DNA of 64,000 nt. Origin: Parvibaculum sp. (GTDB taxonomy: Bacteria; Pseudomonadota; Alphaproteobacteria; Parvibaculales; Parvibaculaceae). Under the pieces are notes generated by a model. It saw nothing but the letters and a program-made list of their open reading frames with translations. It had not been told where the DNA came from and searched no databases. The DNA lies in contig JAEPQD010000002.1 of assembly GCA_017642695.1 (NCBI GenBank), positions 1,063,425 to 1,127,424 of the forward strand, read 5' to 3'. Every line of letters starts with the position of its first letter. The first letter of the stretch is position 1. Of this stretch, positions 44,144 through 52,417 are shown in pieces. Position numbers and translations under genes: made by a program.

Positions 44144-44662
44144 TCAGTCCAGTTCCTCCAGCTCGGCTTCCTCCTGTGCAAAGGGCGTGAAGCCCATGCG
44201 CTGGTAGAGCGGTAGTGCGCGCGGATGGTCCAGCGTGCAGGTCTGTACAATGAGCCGGTTGGGATTTCGGCCCCACGCGGTCTGTATCGCTTCGCGCAGC
44301 AAGAAACTGCCGAGGCCTGAGCCTACATGTTCCGGCATCACGCCCAGAAACGACAGTTCAACGCGTGGCATGGAACGGAAATCGAGTTCGAAATATCCGG
44401 CGGGAACGCCGCCGCAATAGAGCACGTAGATCTCGACGTCCTCATGCTGAACGATGCCGGCGAGAGTCTCGTCGGAGAGCCGCTTCCGATTCACCCAGAC
44501 ATAGTCGCGCCCGACGGCGTCGTAGAGATAGCGGTAGAAATGGACGGGCGGGTTCTCCGCGCGCATCAGCGCATATTTGCCCATCGGTCGAGGGCAAGGC
44601 GGCAGACGCGGCTCTGCCGTCATTTCGAGATGGGTGACAGTGGTCTTGTGTTTCTTCCCCAT
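44144..44662 (-). CDS. GNAT family N-acetyltransferase
   Basis: 172 residues with the GNAT fold. The acetyl-CoA-binding motif A is LGVMPEHVGSGLGSFLLREA at about residues 107-126, followed by LDHPRALPLYQRMGFTPF. The N-terminal part (PPVHFYRYLYDAVGRDYVWV) is typical of a subgroup of bacterial GNATs of unknown substrate. The C-terminus is acidic. Lies 21 bp downstream of sseA and is probably co-transcribed with it. Confidence 0.85.
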   Translation of the reverse strand: MGKKHKTTVTHLEMTAEPRLPPCPRPMGKYALMRAENPPVHFYRYLYDAVGRDYVWVNRKRLSDETLAGIVQHEDVEIYVLYCGGVPAGYFELDFRSMPRVELSFLGVMPEHVGSGLGSFLLREAIQTAWGRNPNRLIVQTCTLDHPRALPLYQRMGFTPFAQEEAELEELD

Positions 44663-44683
44663 GCCCGGTTCGCCAGCGCTTCC

Positions 44684-45529
44684 TCAGACCTCTACGGGCA
44701 TCTCCGCAACCGCCCCCCATTCGGCCCATGAGCCATCATAGACGGGAACCTGCGGCTTGCCGAGAACGGCGAGCCCGAGGGCAAGGATAGAGGCGGTCAC
44801 GCCAGAGCCGCAGGTGGTGACCACCGGTTTTCCGAGATCGATCCCGGCCTTTTCATAGAGAACTCTTAGTTCGTCGGGCTTCTTCATCGTGCCGTCAGCG
44901 TTGATGAGGGCGCTCGCCGGAAGGTTGAGGCTGCCGGGAATATGTCCGCCGCGCAGGCCCGGCCGGGGCTCCGGCTCCTTCGCGCAGAAGCGTTCCGCGC
45001 TCCGTGCGTCCAGCACCTGTTCGTTGCACGTATCGATGTTGTGGAGCATCGCCACGCGGTCGCGGATGAGGCCGGTGTTCCGTCGTGCGGTGAAGTGGCG
45101 TGCGGAGGCACGCGGGCGCATGTCGTCGAGCGGCCGGCCTTCAGCTCTCCACTTCTTCAGACCTCCGTCGAGCACGACGACATCGTCATGTCCCATCACA
45201 CGGAACATCCACCAGACGCGCGCCGCGCTGAAGAGCCCGGCACCATCATAGACGACCACGCGGTTGCCGTCGCCGAGGCCCATGGCGCGCACGCGCGAGG
45301 AGAATTTCTCCGGGCTCGGCAGCATGTGCGGATAGGGGCTTTCCAGGTCGCAGATTTCGTCGATGTCGAAGAAGACGGCGCCCGGGATGTGTTCCTTCTC
45401 GTATTCCGCCTTCGCGTTCCTCTGTGTCTGCGGCAGATACCACGAGGCATCCACCACACGGACATCCGGCGCGTCGAGGTGCTCCGCCAGCCATTCTGTC
45501 GTTACCAGCGGGGAGGAGGCCTCATACAT
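44684..45529 (-). CDS. sseA: 3-mercaptopyruvate sulfurtransferase
   Basis: 281-residue tandem rhodanese. The first domain is inactive (SWYLPQTQRNAKAEYEKEHI); the second has the active-site loop CGSGVTAS near residue 236, whose Gly/Ser pattern marks mercaptopyruvate rather than thiosulfate sulfurtransferases (CRKGxT). It transfers sulfur from mercaptopyruvate to thiols or cyanide. The ATG at 45529 gives the normal N-terminus. Lies just downstream of cysK on the same strand, making a small cysteine-sulfur group. Confidence 0.94.
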   Translation of the reverse strand: MYEASSPLVTTEWLAEHLDAPDVRVVDASWYLPQTQRNAKAEYEKEHIPGAVFFDIDEICDLESPYPHMLPSPEKFSSRVRAMGLGDGNRVVVYDGAGLFSAARVWWMFRVMGHDDVVVLDGGLKKWRAEGRPLDDMRPRASARHFTARRNTGLIRDRVAMLHNIDTCNEQVLDARSAERFCAKEPEPRPGLRGGHIPGSLNLPASALINADGTMKKPDELRVLYEKAGIDLGKPVVTTCGSGVTASILALGLAVLGKPQVPVYDGSWAEWGAVAEMPVEV

Positions 45530-45568
45530 TGCGTCGTCTTTCCTCGTTCGGAAAACCAAAGCTGGAAA

Positions 45569-46567
45569 TTACAGCCAGTCGGGATAGGGCAGGTTCTTTT
45601 CCTTCAGGAAGGAAGGATTGAAGAGCTTGCTCTGATAGCGCGTCCCGTAGTCGCAGAGGACGGTGACGATAGTGTGTCCGGGCCCCATCTCCTTCGCGAG
45701 GCGGATTGCGCCGGCGACGTTTATGCCGCTCGATCCTCCGAGGCAAAGACCTTCCTCCTTCAGAAGATTGAAGACGATCGGCAGCGCTTCCTCGTCGGGA
45801 ATCTGGAAGGCCTGGTCGATGGGGGCATCCTCGAGGTTTGCCGTGATGCGGCCCTGGCCGATGCCTTCCGTGATGGAAGTGCCTTCCGATTTCAGTTCGC
45901 CATGCTTGTAGAAGTGGTAGAGCGCGGCGCCCATCGGATCGGCAATGCCGATCTGCACGTTCCGGTTCTTCTCTTTCAGCGCCATGCCGGTGCCCGCGAG
46001 CGTGCCGCCCGTGCCGACGGCGCAGATGAAGCCGTCGACCTTGCCGTCCGTCTGCTTCCAGATTTCAGGGCCGGTGGTTTCGATATGCGCCTGACGGTTC
46101 GCGACATTGTCGAACTGGTTCGCCCAGATAGCGCCGTTCGTTTCCTTCGCGGCTAGCTCCTCGGCGAGGCGGCCGGAATATTTCACGTAGTTGTTCGGGT
46201 CCTTGTAGGGCACCGCAGGAACCTCGATCAGCTCCGCGCCGCAGAGCCGGAGCATGTCCTTCTTCTCCTGGCTCTGCGTCTCGGGGATCACGATCACAGA
46301 GCGAAAGCCGAGCGCGTTGCCGACCAGCGCGAGGCCGATACCGGTATTTCCCGCCGTCCCTTCCACGATCACGCCGCCGGGCTTCAGCGCGCCGCGCGCC
46401 ACGGCATCCTTGATGATGTAGAGCGCCGCGCGGTCCTTCACCGACTGGCCCGGATTCAGGAACTCGGCCTTGCCGAGAATCTCGCACCCTGTTTCTTCGG
46501 AGGCGCGCTTCAGGCGAAGCATGGGTGTGTTGCCGATCGAATCGACGAGGCCGTTCTTGATGTCCAT
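45569..46567 (-). CDS. cysK: Cysteine synthase A
   Basis: 332-residue PLP-dependent O-acetylserine sulfhydrylase. The PLP lysine is in LNPGQSVKDRAALYI (about residue 46), the substrate loop is EGTAGNTGIGLAL and the phosphate-binding Gly loop is AVGTGGTLAGTGMALKE. Slightly longer than the 310-residue E. coli CysK, with VPYKDPNNYVKYSGRLAEEL in the variable region; this is a common alphaproteobacterial subgroup. The ATG at 46567 fits the family start. Confidence 0.92.
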   Translation of the reverse strand: MDIKNGLVDSIGNTPMLRLKRASEETGCEILGKAEFLNPGQSVKDRAALYIIKDAVARGALKPGGVIVEGTAGNTGIGLALVGNALGFRSVIVIPETQSQEKKDMLRLCGAELIEVPAVPYKDPNNYVKYSGRLAEELAAKETNGAIWANQFDNVANRQAHIETTGPEIWKQTDGKVDGFICAVGTGGTLAGTGMALKEKNRNVQIGIADPMGAALYHFYKHGELKSEGTSITEGIGQGRITANLEDAPIDQAFQIPDEEALPIVFNLLKEEGLCLGGSSGINVAGAIRLAKEMGPGHTIVTVLCDYGTRYQSKLFNPSFLKEKNLPYPDWL

Positions 46568-46684
46568 GGGGGCTTCGTTCTTCTGTTCTTCAAGGAATGG
46601 AGACCGCGCCGGAGGGCCCTGCGCGCAATGGAACATACGGAGGGGGGTGGCCGGGTTCAAGGAGGGAACGCAAAAGGCGGAAGC

Positions 46685-47299
46685 TCAGACGATGCTTTCT
46701 TTGTTGAGCATAAGCCATTGAATCAAAAGAATTGTCTTGGTGTCACGGATGCGACCGTCGAGTGTTGCGGCATGGGCCTCTGCGAGAGGTACAACTACCG
46801 CCCGGATATCCTCGTGCTCGTGGGCGAGCCCGTGAATCCCGCCAACGCCCGAAAGGTCGGCCTCACCGACGAAGAGATGCGCCCGCTCGCCATAGCCACC
46901 GGGAGAGGACCAGACAGTGGTAAGCGGATGGACCGCCGTCAGCTTGCAACCCGCTTCCTCCTCCGCCTCGCGCCTTGCCACGTCGTCGGGTTCCTCGCCT
47001 TCTTCCTGCACGCCCGCCACCGCTTCGAAGAGCCAGGTTGCCTCCTCCCAGACGAGACCGCAGGTTCGGAACTGCTCGATCAGGGCCACGGCGTCGCGTT
47101 TGCGGTCGTATGGCAGCACGTTCACGACTTCGGCGATCGTATAGACGTCCCGTGTCACCTCGTCCGACCATTCGCCGTCGAAGCGCCGGTGACGGAAGAC
47201 AAAACGCTCGAGCTTGCCCCAGCCCTTGCCGATGAGGTCGCGTGAACGAAGGTCGACGTCGGCAAGACTGCGCGGCGTCGGGACGAGACGGGATTCCAT
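46685..47299 (-). CDS. Nudix hydrolase, ADP-ribose pyrophosphatase type
   Basis: 204 residues. The Nudix box matches G-x5-E-x7-R-E-x2-E-E-x-G (GVQEEGEEPDDVARREAEEE, then AG) at about residues 94-115. The N-terminal beta region (WGKLERFVFRHRRFDGEWSD) and YDRKRDAVALIEQFR are as in ADP-ribose diphosphatases of the NudF/TrgB kind. It cleaves ADP-ribose to AMP and ribose 5-phosphate. The ATG at 47299 fits; the ORF runs further upstream without a better start. Confidence 0.9.
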   Translation of the reverse strand: MESRLVPTPRSLADVDLRSRDLIGKGWGKLERFVFRHRRFDGEWSDEVTRDVYTIAEVVNVLPYDRKRDAVALIEQFRTCGLVWEEATWLFEAVAGVQEEGEEPDDVARREAEEEAGCKLTAVHPLTTVWSSPGGYGERAHLFVGEADLSGVGGIHGLAHEHEDIRAVVVPLAEAHAATLDGRIRDTKTILLIQWLMLNKESIV

Positions 47300-47364
47300 G
47301 GAAAGCTCCGGTTGGTGGGCGGACGAGCTTAGCAGCCGTCTCCGCCAACCGCTATTCTGGTGCG

Positions 47365-48630
47365 CTATTGCCGGGCGAGGGTCAACTGCGTCACGTCGAT
47401 ATTGCCGGCGCGGAAACCGGCTTCGCAGTAGGAGAGGTAGTATTCCCACATGCGGCGGAAGCGTTCATCGAAGCCCTGCGCGTTTATGTCGGGCCAGGCG
47501 GCGCGAAAGCGTTCGCGCCAGAGCTTCAGTGTTTCGGCATAGTCGAGCCCGAACTCAAGATTGCCCGCCCAGGTGAGCCCGGCTTGCGCCACCTGCTGGC
47601 GCAGTGCGGCGGGCGAGGGCAGCATGCCTCCGGGGAAAATGTAGCGCTGGATGAAATCGGCGCGCTTGCGGTAGCTGGCGAAGGAGCGGTCTGCGATGGT
47701 GATGATCTGCAGGCCGGCCTTGCCGCCCGGTTTCAGGCATTGACGGATCTTGGCGAAATAGTCCGGCCAGTATTCCTCACCCACCGCCTCGAACATTTCG
47801 ATGGATGCGATACGGTCGAACTTTTCGTCCACGTCGCGATAGTCCTGATAGCGGATGTCTACCTTGTGGGAGAGCTGCTTTCTCTCCATACGCTCGCGCG
47901 CGAAGGCAAGCTGCTCCTTGCTGATGGTGATGCCGGTGACGCGGCAACCGATCTCGCTCGCGGCATATTCCGCGAAACCTCCCCAGCCGCTGCCGATTTC
48001 GAGCAGGTGGTGTTCGGGCCTGAGGTCGATGCGTTCCGCGAGTGAGCGGTACTTGTTGATCTGCGCTTCGGAGAGGTCCTGCCCCGGATGCTCGAAACGC
48101 GCCGACGAATAGGTCATGGTCGGGTCGAGCCAACGCCGGTAGAAGCTGTTTCCGAGGTCGTAGTGATATTCGATATTGCGCTTCGAGCCACGCTTCGAGT
48201 TCCGCCGGAGCAAGTGGCCGAGCCGGGACACGAAACGGGCGCCGGGAATTCCCTTCAACTTGTCTTGCAGGGCCTCCCCGTTGCGCAGGAAGAACTGCAG
48301 AAACGCGGTCACGTTGGGGCTGTCCCACATGCCGTCGAGAAAGGCTTCCGCGGCGCCGAGGTCGCCGCTTGCGACGAAGCGCCGGGTGAGGCCGAAGTCG
48401 CGAATGATCATTTCCGCATTTTCGCCGGGCTCGCTGCCGCTGAAGCGCAGGCGCCGTCCGTCCGGCAGAACGATCACCAGGCTGCCGCGTCTTATATTGA
48501 GGAGCGCGCGGAACGCCATGCGCGCAAGCCGGGGAATGCCTGCGATCTTCGAGACATTCGCGGGCGTCACATCGAGACTGTCGGCGACGGCTCCGTCAGT
48601 ATGCATGCCGTCAACGGAGATTTGGGTCAT
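47365..48630 (-). CDS. cfa: Cyclopropane-fatty-acyl-phospholipid synthase
   Basis: 421-residue S-adenosylmethionine-dependent enzyme that adds a methylene bridge across double bonds of membrane lipids. Typical blocks are NIEYHYDLGNSFYRRWLDPT, TYSSARF, the SAM-binding HHLLEIGSGWGGFAEYAA and EMFEAVGEEYWPDYF, with a C-terminal YLSYCEAGFRAGNIDVTQL. GGGAGG precedes the ATG at 48630. Divergent from recQ across a 185-bp region with GC-rich palindromes. Confidence 0.95.
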   Translation of the reverse strand: MTQISVDGMHTDGAVADSLDVTPANVSKIAGIPRLARMAFRALLNIRRGSLVIVLPDGRRLRFSGSEPGENAEMIIRDFGLTRRFVASGDLGAAEAFLDGMWDSPNVTAFLQFFLRNGEALQDKLKGIPGARFVSRLGHLLRRNSKRGSKRNIEYHYDLGNSFYRRWLDPTMTYSSARFEHPGQDLSEAQINKYRSLAERIDLRPEHHLLEIGSGWGGFAEYAASEIGCRVTGITISKEQLAFARERMERKQLSHKVDIRYQDYRDVDEKFDRIASIEMFEAVGEEYWPDYFAKIRQCLKPGGKAGLQIITIADRSFASYRKRADFIQRYIFPGGMLPSPAALRQQVAQAGLTWAGNLEFGLDYAETLKLWRERFRAAWPDINAQGFDERFRRMWEYYLSYCEAGFRAGNIDVTQLTLARQ

Positions 48631-48735
48631 GCAAGCCTCCCTGCGTCAGCTCCCCGACTATAGCGGCAGGGTGCCCGAACCCACAATCGGGTTTGTACCT
48701 GGAGATACGCGCAGGAGGCGGTTCCGGTTCAATGT

Positions 48736-48765
48736 CCCGGGGCCCCGGGGCTTTCATGGGGCCCC
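48736..48765. repeat. GC-only palindromes between cfa and recQ
   Basis: A perfect 14-bp palindrome (CCCGGGGCCCCGGG, 48736-48749) and a second 8-bp palindrome (GGGGCCCC, 48758-48765) 8 bp later, in the divergent intergenic region. They can also pair with each other as a stem around the CTTTCAT spacer. Confidence 0.5.
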
Positions 48766-48815
48766 GCAGGTGTTAGTTTCAGCGTCCTCCCGAATTCCTC
48801 CTACTGAGTCGCTCC

Positions 48816-50645
48816 ATGTCCGAGGCCCTGAAAACGACCGGCGAGCCGATGCTCCAGCCTGAGAAGGTGCTGAAGCAGGTATTCGGGTTGCCTTCGTTCC
48901 GCGGCCAACAGGCCGAAATCATCGGGCATGTCGTCGATGGCGGGGATGCGGTGGTGCTGTTGCCGACTGGCGCAGGCAAGTCGCTCTGCTACCAGATACC
49001 GGCGCTGTGCCGGCGGGGTGTTGCAGTCGTCGTTTCGCCGCTCATCGCGCTGATGCGGGACCAGGTGGAAGCGCTGCGCCAGTCCGGCGTGCGGGCGGCG
49101 GCGCTCAACTCGACATTGACGCCGGAGGAGGCGCGCAACATTCGCGACGCTCTCGCGGCGGGTGAGCTCGATCTTCTTTATGTCACGCCGGAGCGCCTCG
49201 CCGGCGACGGTTTCATGGGGTTGCTGTCGCGCGTTCCGCTCGCGCTCTTCGCCATCGACGAAGCGCATTGCATCAGCCAGTGGGGCCATGACTTCCGGCC
49301 GGAATATCTGCAGCTTGCAAGACTGAAGGAGCGTTTCCCCGGGGTGCCGCGTCTCGCTCTCACGGCGACGGCCGATCCGCAGACGCGCGACGATCTCATT
49401 CAGCGGCTGCAGCTCGACGATGCGCGCATCTTTTCCGCAAGCTTCGACCGCCCGAACATTCGCTACACCATCGTCCGCAAGGACAATGCGAAAGCGCAGC
49501 TTCGCGATTTCCTCAAGGCGCATGAGGGAGCGAGCGGCATTGTCTACTGCCTGAGCCGGAAGAAGGTCGAGGATACCGCCGAGTGGCTGACCGCGCAGGG
49601 TATTCAGGCGCTTCCCTATCATGCTGGTCTCGACCGCAGTGTGCGCGACAGACACCAGGATGCCTTCCTCAAGGACGAAGGGCCCGTCCTGGTCGCTACC
49701 ATTGCTTTCGGCATGGGGATCGACAAGCCGGACGTGCGCTTCGTCGCGCATCTCGATCTGCCGTCGAGTATCGAAGCCTATTATCAGGAGACCGGCCGCG
49801 CGGGGCGCGACGGGTTGCCGTCCGACGCCTGGATGGCCTACGGCATGAGCGATGTTTCCCAGCGGCGGCGGATGATCGATGAAGGCGGTTCGCCGGAGGC
49901 GGTCAAGCAGGTCGAGCGGGCGAAGCTCGATGCGCTGCTTCATGTCTGTGAAACGGCCGATTGCCGGCGGCAGGCGTTGCTTGCGCATTTCGGCGAACAA
50001 CACGAAGGCGCATGTGGCAACTGCGACGCCTGTCTCGATCCTGCGGAAATGTGGGACGGCACGGAAGCGGCGCGGAAGGCGCTGTCGGCAATCTATCGTA
50101 CCGGGCAGCGCTTCGGCGCGGGCCACATCATCGATGTCCTGCGCGGCAACAGGACGGAGAAAGTCGAACGCAGCCGCCATGACGATCTGCCGACATTCGG
50201 CGTCGGCAGGGATATCGACCAGAAGGCCTGGCAATCGGTGTTCCGCCAGCTCGCAGCGCGAGGGATCATTTCCGTCGACCACACGGCTTATGGCGCGCTG
50301 AAGCTCGAGGAAAGCGCTAGGCCGGTCTTGCAGGGACAACAGCCGGTCGAGTTTCGGCGCGATCCTGTCCGGACGCGCCGGCAGAAAACCGCCGCGGCGG
50401 CGTCCGACCCGCTGGCCTCGCCTGAAGAGGAAGCCCTGTTCCAGTCGCTTCGCGCGGAGCGGTTGCGGCTCGCGCGCGAACAGGGCGTGCCGCCCTATGT
50501 GATCTTCCACGATACGAGCCTGCGCGAGATGGCCCGGCGGCGGCCCGCAAGCGTTTCCGACATGGGCGACATTCCCGGCGTCGGCGGCGCCAAGATCGCG
50601 CGCTACGGCGAAGCCTTTCTCGCCGTGATTGCCACGGCAGGCTGA
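48816..50645 (+). CDS. recQ: ATP-dependent DNA helicase RecQ
   Basis: 609-residue 3'-5' helicase for recombination and fork repair. The helicase core has Walker A LLPTGAGKSLCYQIPAL, the DEAH box FAIDEAHCISQWGHDFRPEY, GIVYCLSRKKVED and motif VI QETGRAGRDGLP. The zinc-binding RQC region (CETADCRRQALLAHFGE, CGNCDACLDP) follows, and a single HRDC domain (residues about 530-605, ending DIPGVGGAKIARYGEAFL). The ATG at 48816 has no strong ribosome-binding site; an ATG 11 codons in is an alternative. Confidence 0.96.
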   Translation: MSEALKTTGEPMLQPEKVLKQVFGLPSFRGQQAEIIGHVVDGGDAVVLLPTGAGKSLCYQIPALCRRGVAVVVSPLIALMRDQVEALRQSGVRAAALNSTLTPEEARNIRDALAAGELDLLYVTPERLAGDGFMGLLSRVPLALFAIDEAHCISQWGHDFRPEYLQLARLKERFPGVPRLALTATADPQTRDDLIQRLQLDDARIFSASFDRPNIRYTIVRKDNAKAQLRDFLKAHEGASGIVYCLSRKKVEDTAEWLTAQGIQALPYHAGLDRSVRDRHQDAFLKDEGPVLVATIAFGMGIDKPDVRFVAHLDLPSSIEAYYQETGRAGRDGLPSDAWMAYGMSDVSQRRRMIDEGGSPEAVKQVERAKLDALLHVCETADCRRQALLAHFGEQHEGACGNCDACLDPAEMWDGTEAARKALSAIYRTGQRFGAGHIIDVLRGNRTEKVERSRHDDLPTFGVGRDIDQKAWQSVFRQLAARGIISVDHTAYGALKLEESARPVLQGQQPVEFRRDPVRTRRQKTAAAASDPLASPEEEALFQSLRAERLRLAREQGVPPYVIFHDTSLREMARRRPASVSDMGDIPGVGGAKIARYGEAFLAVIATAG

Positions 50646-50671
50646 CGCGTGCTTCCCGAACTGTCTGAAAA

Positions 50672-50706
50672 CAAAAAAGCTGCGGCGCGTTTCCGCGTTC
50701 CGCAGC
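50672..50706 (-). terminator. Intrinsic terminator of tRNA-Asn
   Basis: On the minus strand GCTGCGG (50706-50700) pairs with CCGCAGC (50685-50679) around an inner CGCG-rich loop, followed by TTTTTTGTTTT. It begins 8 bp after the tRNA 3' end. Confidence 0.85.
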
Positions 50707-50714
50707 AGCAAAGC

Positions 50715-50789
50715 TGGCTCCCCGGGCCGGATTCGAACCAGCGACCAACCGGTTAACAGCCGGTTGCTCTACCACTGAGCTACCGGGGA
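50715..50789 (-). tRNA. tRNA-Asn (anticodon GTT)
   Basis: 75-nt cloverleaf on the minus strand with encoded CCA (50715-50717). The acceptor stem is TCCCCGG/CCGGGGA, anticodon stem ACCGG/CCGGT with loop CTGTTAA, anticodon GTT. An intrinsic terminator follows. Confidence 0.97.
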
Positions 50790-50832
50790 GCAGACCGGCG
50801 AAGCACCCTGAGGCGCCCGCCGATGAGCGCTG

Positions 50833-50862
50833 CGTATAGCAAAGACATTGGCCCCATGCCAG
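50833..50862 (-). promoter_or_regulatory. Possible promoter of tRNA-Asn
   Basis: On the minus strand CTGGCA (50857-50862) and TATACG (50833-50838) are spaced 18 bp, about 44 bp before the tRNA start. Confidence 0.4.
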
Positions 50863-50956
50863 CCTAAATGTCTTGTTCTTGCCGCCTTTCGCGCTTATCT
50901 GGCATTCGGGTTCGGGCGTTTCGATGCCGTGAATTTTCTCAGGAGACCCGGGATTT

Positions 50957-51199
50957 ATGGCGGCAGTACGATTCGGTGGCAGGACGATACGCATTCCCGG
51001 GCCGCCGCTCCTGCGGATCGTTGTCGGTTTGCTGCTCATCCTGGGCGGCATGGTGGGCTTTCTGCCCATTCTCGGCTTCTGGATGCTGCCGCTCGGAGTG
51101 CTTGTCCTCTCGGTTGATCTCCATCCCGTCCGCCGCCTCAGGCGGCGTATCGAAGTCTGGTGGGGCAGGCGGCGCCGGCGCAGCCCATCGGACGGCTAG
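50957..51199 (+). CDS. Small membrane protein, PGPGW-like family
   Basis: 80 residues. The pattern IPGPPLLRIVVGLLLILGGM, then VGFLPILGFWMLPLGVLVLS, matches the family of short putative transmembrane proteins with a PGP-x-R ... LGFLPILGFWM signature. One or two membrane segments are followed by a strongly basic cytosolic tail (RRLRRRIEVWWGRRRRR). AGGAGA lies 10 nt before the ATG. The stop shares CTAG with the convergent deacetylase gene. Function unknown. Confidence 0.75.
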   Translation: MAAVRFGGRTIRIPGPPLLRIVVGLLLILGGMVGFLPILGFWMLPLGVLVLSVDLHPVRRLRRRIEVWWGRRRRRSPSDG

Positions 51200-52278
51200 T
51201 CGATTCCCAGCGAGCGGATCGGTCGCGCCAGCGCGAAGGGCAGGCCGCTCAGCAAGGCTTCCAGCATCCGCCGGTCCTGATAGTCCCCATTGAGCGATAG
51301 CCGTGGCAGGGCGTGGAGCCGTTTCGCATGTTGCGGGTGGATGACGCCCTTGCGTGTTGTCGTGGCAGAGCGGAAGCCGAGTGTTTCTGCCGTGGTGAAG
51401 TCCCGTTCGCCTGCAGATGCCGGATCGCCATAAGGATAGGAGAAATGCGCCGGTCGCCGTCCGAGTTCGGCTTCCATGCGCGTCAGTCCACGCTCGATGT
51501 CGAGCCGGGCATCATGCGTGTTCATGCCCGACTGCGCGAAGTGCTCCGCCGTGTGCGCCTCGATGCCTGCAAGCGGATGCGCGTCGAGCACCCGCACATC
51601 GTCCCATGTCATTGCGAGTTCGCGGGTCAGCGCGGCCATGTCGACGTCGTGTTCCGATGCGAGGCGGCGGACCTCCGCGCGCAGCAGTACTTCCGGCAGT
51701 GCACGCAGCGCCCAATAGACCTTGTTCCAGGCCGCCTGTTTTTCTTCTGTCGTCCTTGTCCAGAGGTCGAGGGCGCCGTCCGGCAGTTTCACCGCGATGG
51801 CGGTCGCATTGGCGATCGCCCGTTCGAGCGCCACCCACCAGATTTCCGCGTGACCATCCGGCAGCCCCGTCGTCAGGTAGACGGTGAAGGGCGTGTTCGT
51901 TCGTTCGAAGACGGGAAATGCCTCCGTCAGGTTGTCCTTGTAGCCGTCGTCCAGCGTGAACACGGCGAAGCGTTCCGAGCGGTCGCCCGCCTCGATGCGT
52001 GACACGGCCTCGTCAAGAGACAGGCAGCGGTATCCCTGTTCCCGGACGAACCCGATCGTCTCTTCCAGGAAGGTCGGCGTGATTTCGAGAATGCGGTTCG
52101 GCGCGAAGTCCGCGCCGTCGTCCGGCCTCACCCTGTGCAGCATGAAAATGACGCCCATGCCCGCGAGCGATTTTGGCGCGACCCGGCACGCGCCGCTCGC
52201 CTGTAAGGCGAGCAGGGCCTGTCCCATCAGGGAGGGTCTGGCAGTGCGGATGCGGGGCTCCTGAATCATCGGCGCCAT
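51196..52278 (-). CDS. Polysaccharide deacetylase family protein
   Basis: 360-residue NodB-homology protein. The metal-binding Asp pair is in AVFTLDDGYKDNLTEAFPVF (about residue 110). The His pair H-x3-H lies in GIEAHTAEHFAQSG, and HFSYPYGDPAS is the C-terminal NodB motif. These enzymes remove N-acetyl groups from polymeric or lipid-linked sugars. The start is uncertain: ATG at 52278 or 52269; the upstream TTG at 52290 is less likely. Divergent from the acyltransferase gene at 52418 and placed at the edge of the exopolysaccharide locus. Confidence 0.82.
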   Translation of the reverse strand: MAPMIQEPRIRTARPSLMGQALLALQASGACRVAPKSLAGMGVIFMLHRVRPDDGADFAPNRILEITPTFLEETIGFVREQGYRCLSLDEAVSRIEAGDRSERFAVFTLDDGYKDNLTEAFPVFERTNTPFTVYLTTGLPDGHAEIWWVALERAIANATAIAVKLPDGALDLWTRTTEEKQAAWNKVYWALRALPEVLLRAEVRRLASEHDVDMAALTRELAMTWDDVRVLDAHPLAGIEAHTAEHFAQSGMNTHDARLDIERGLTRMEAELGRRPAHFSYPYGDPASAGERDFTTAETLGFRSATTTRKGVIHPQHAKRLHALPRLSLNGDYQDRRMLEALLSGLPFALARPIRSLGID

Positions 52279-52417
52279 TCTGCTTGGCAAAGGTTAACGC
52301 GAGGCAACTTGCATGGGCCTTGCAAAACAGGGGTGACACAGCAAGGCGCGTCCAGAATCGGGAACCGGTCGCGCGCGCCCTTGCCGGAAAGAACACTACA
52401 GCAAGGCGAGGCCCCTG

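Noticed and set aside
48801-50711. Open frame of 636 codons on the minus strand opposite recQ
   Set aside because: RecQ on the plus strand has every helicase, zinc and HRDC motif; the antisense frame has no recognisable domain and is a high-GC shadow.
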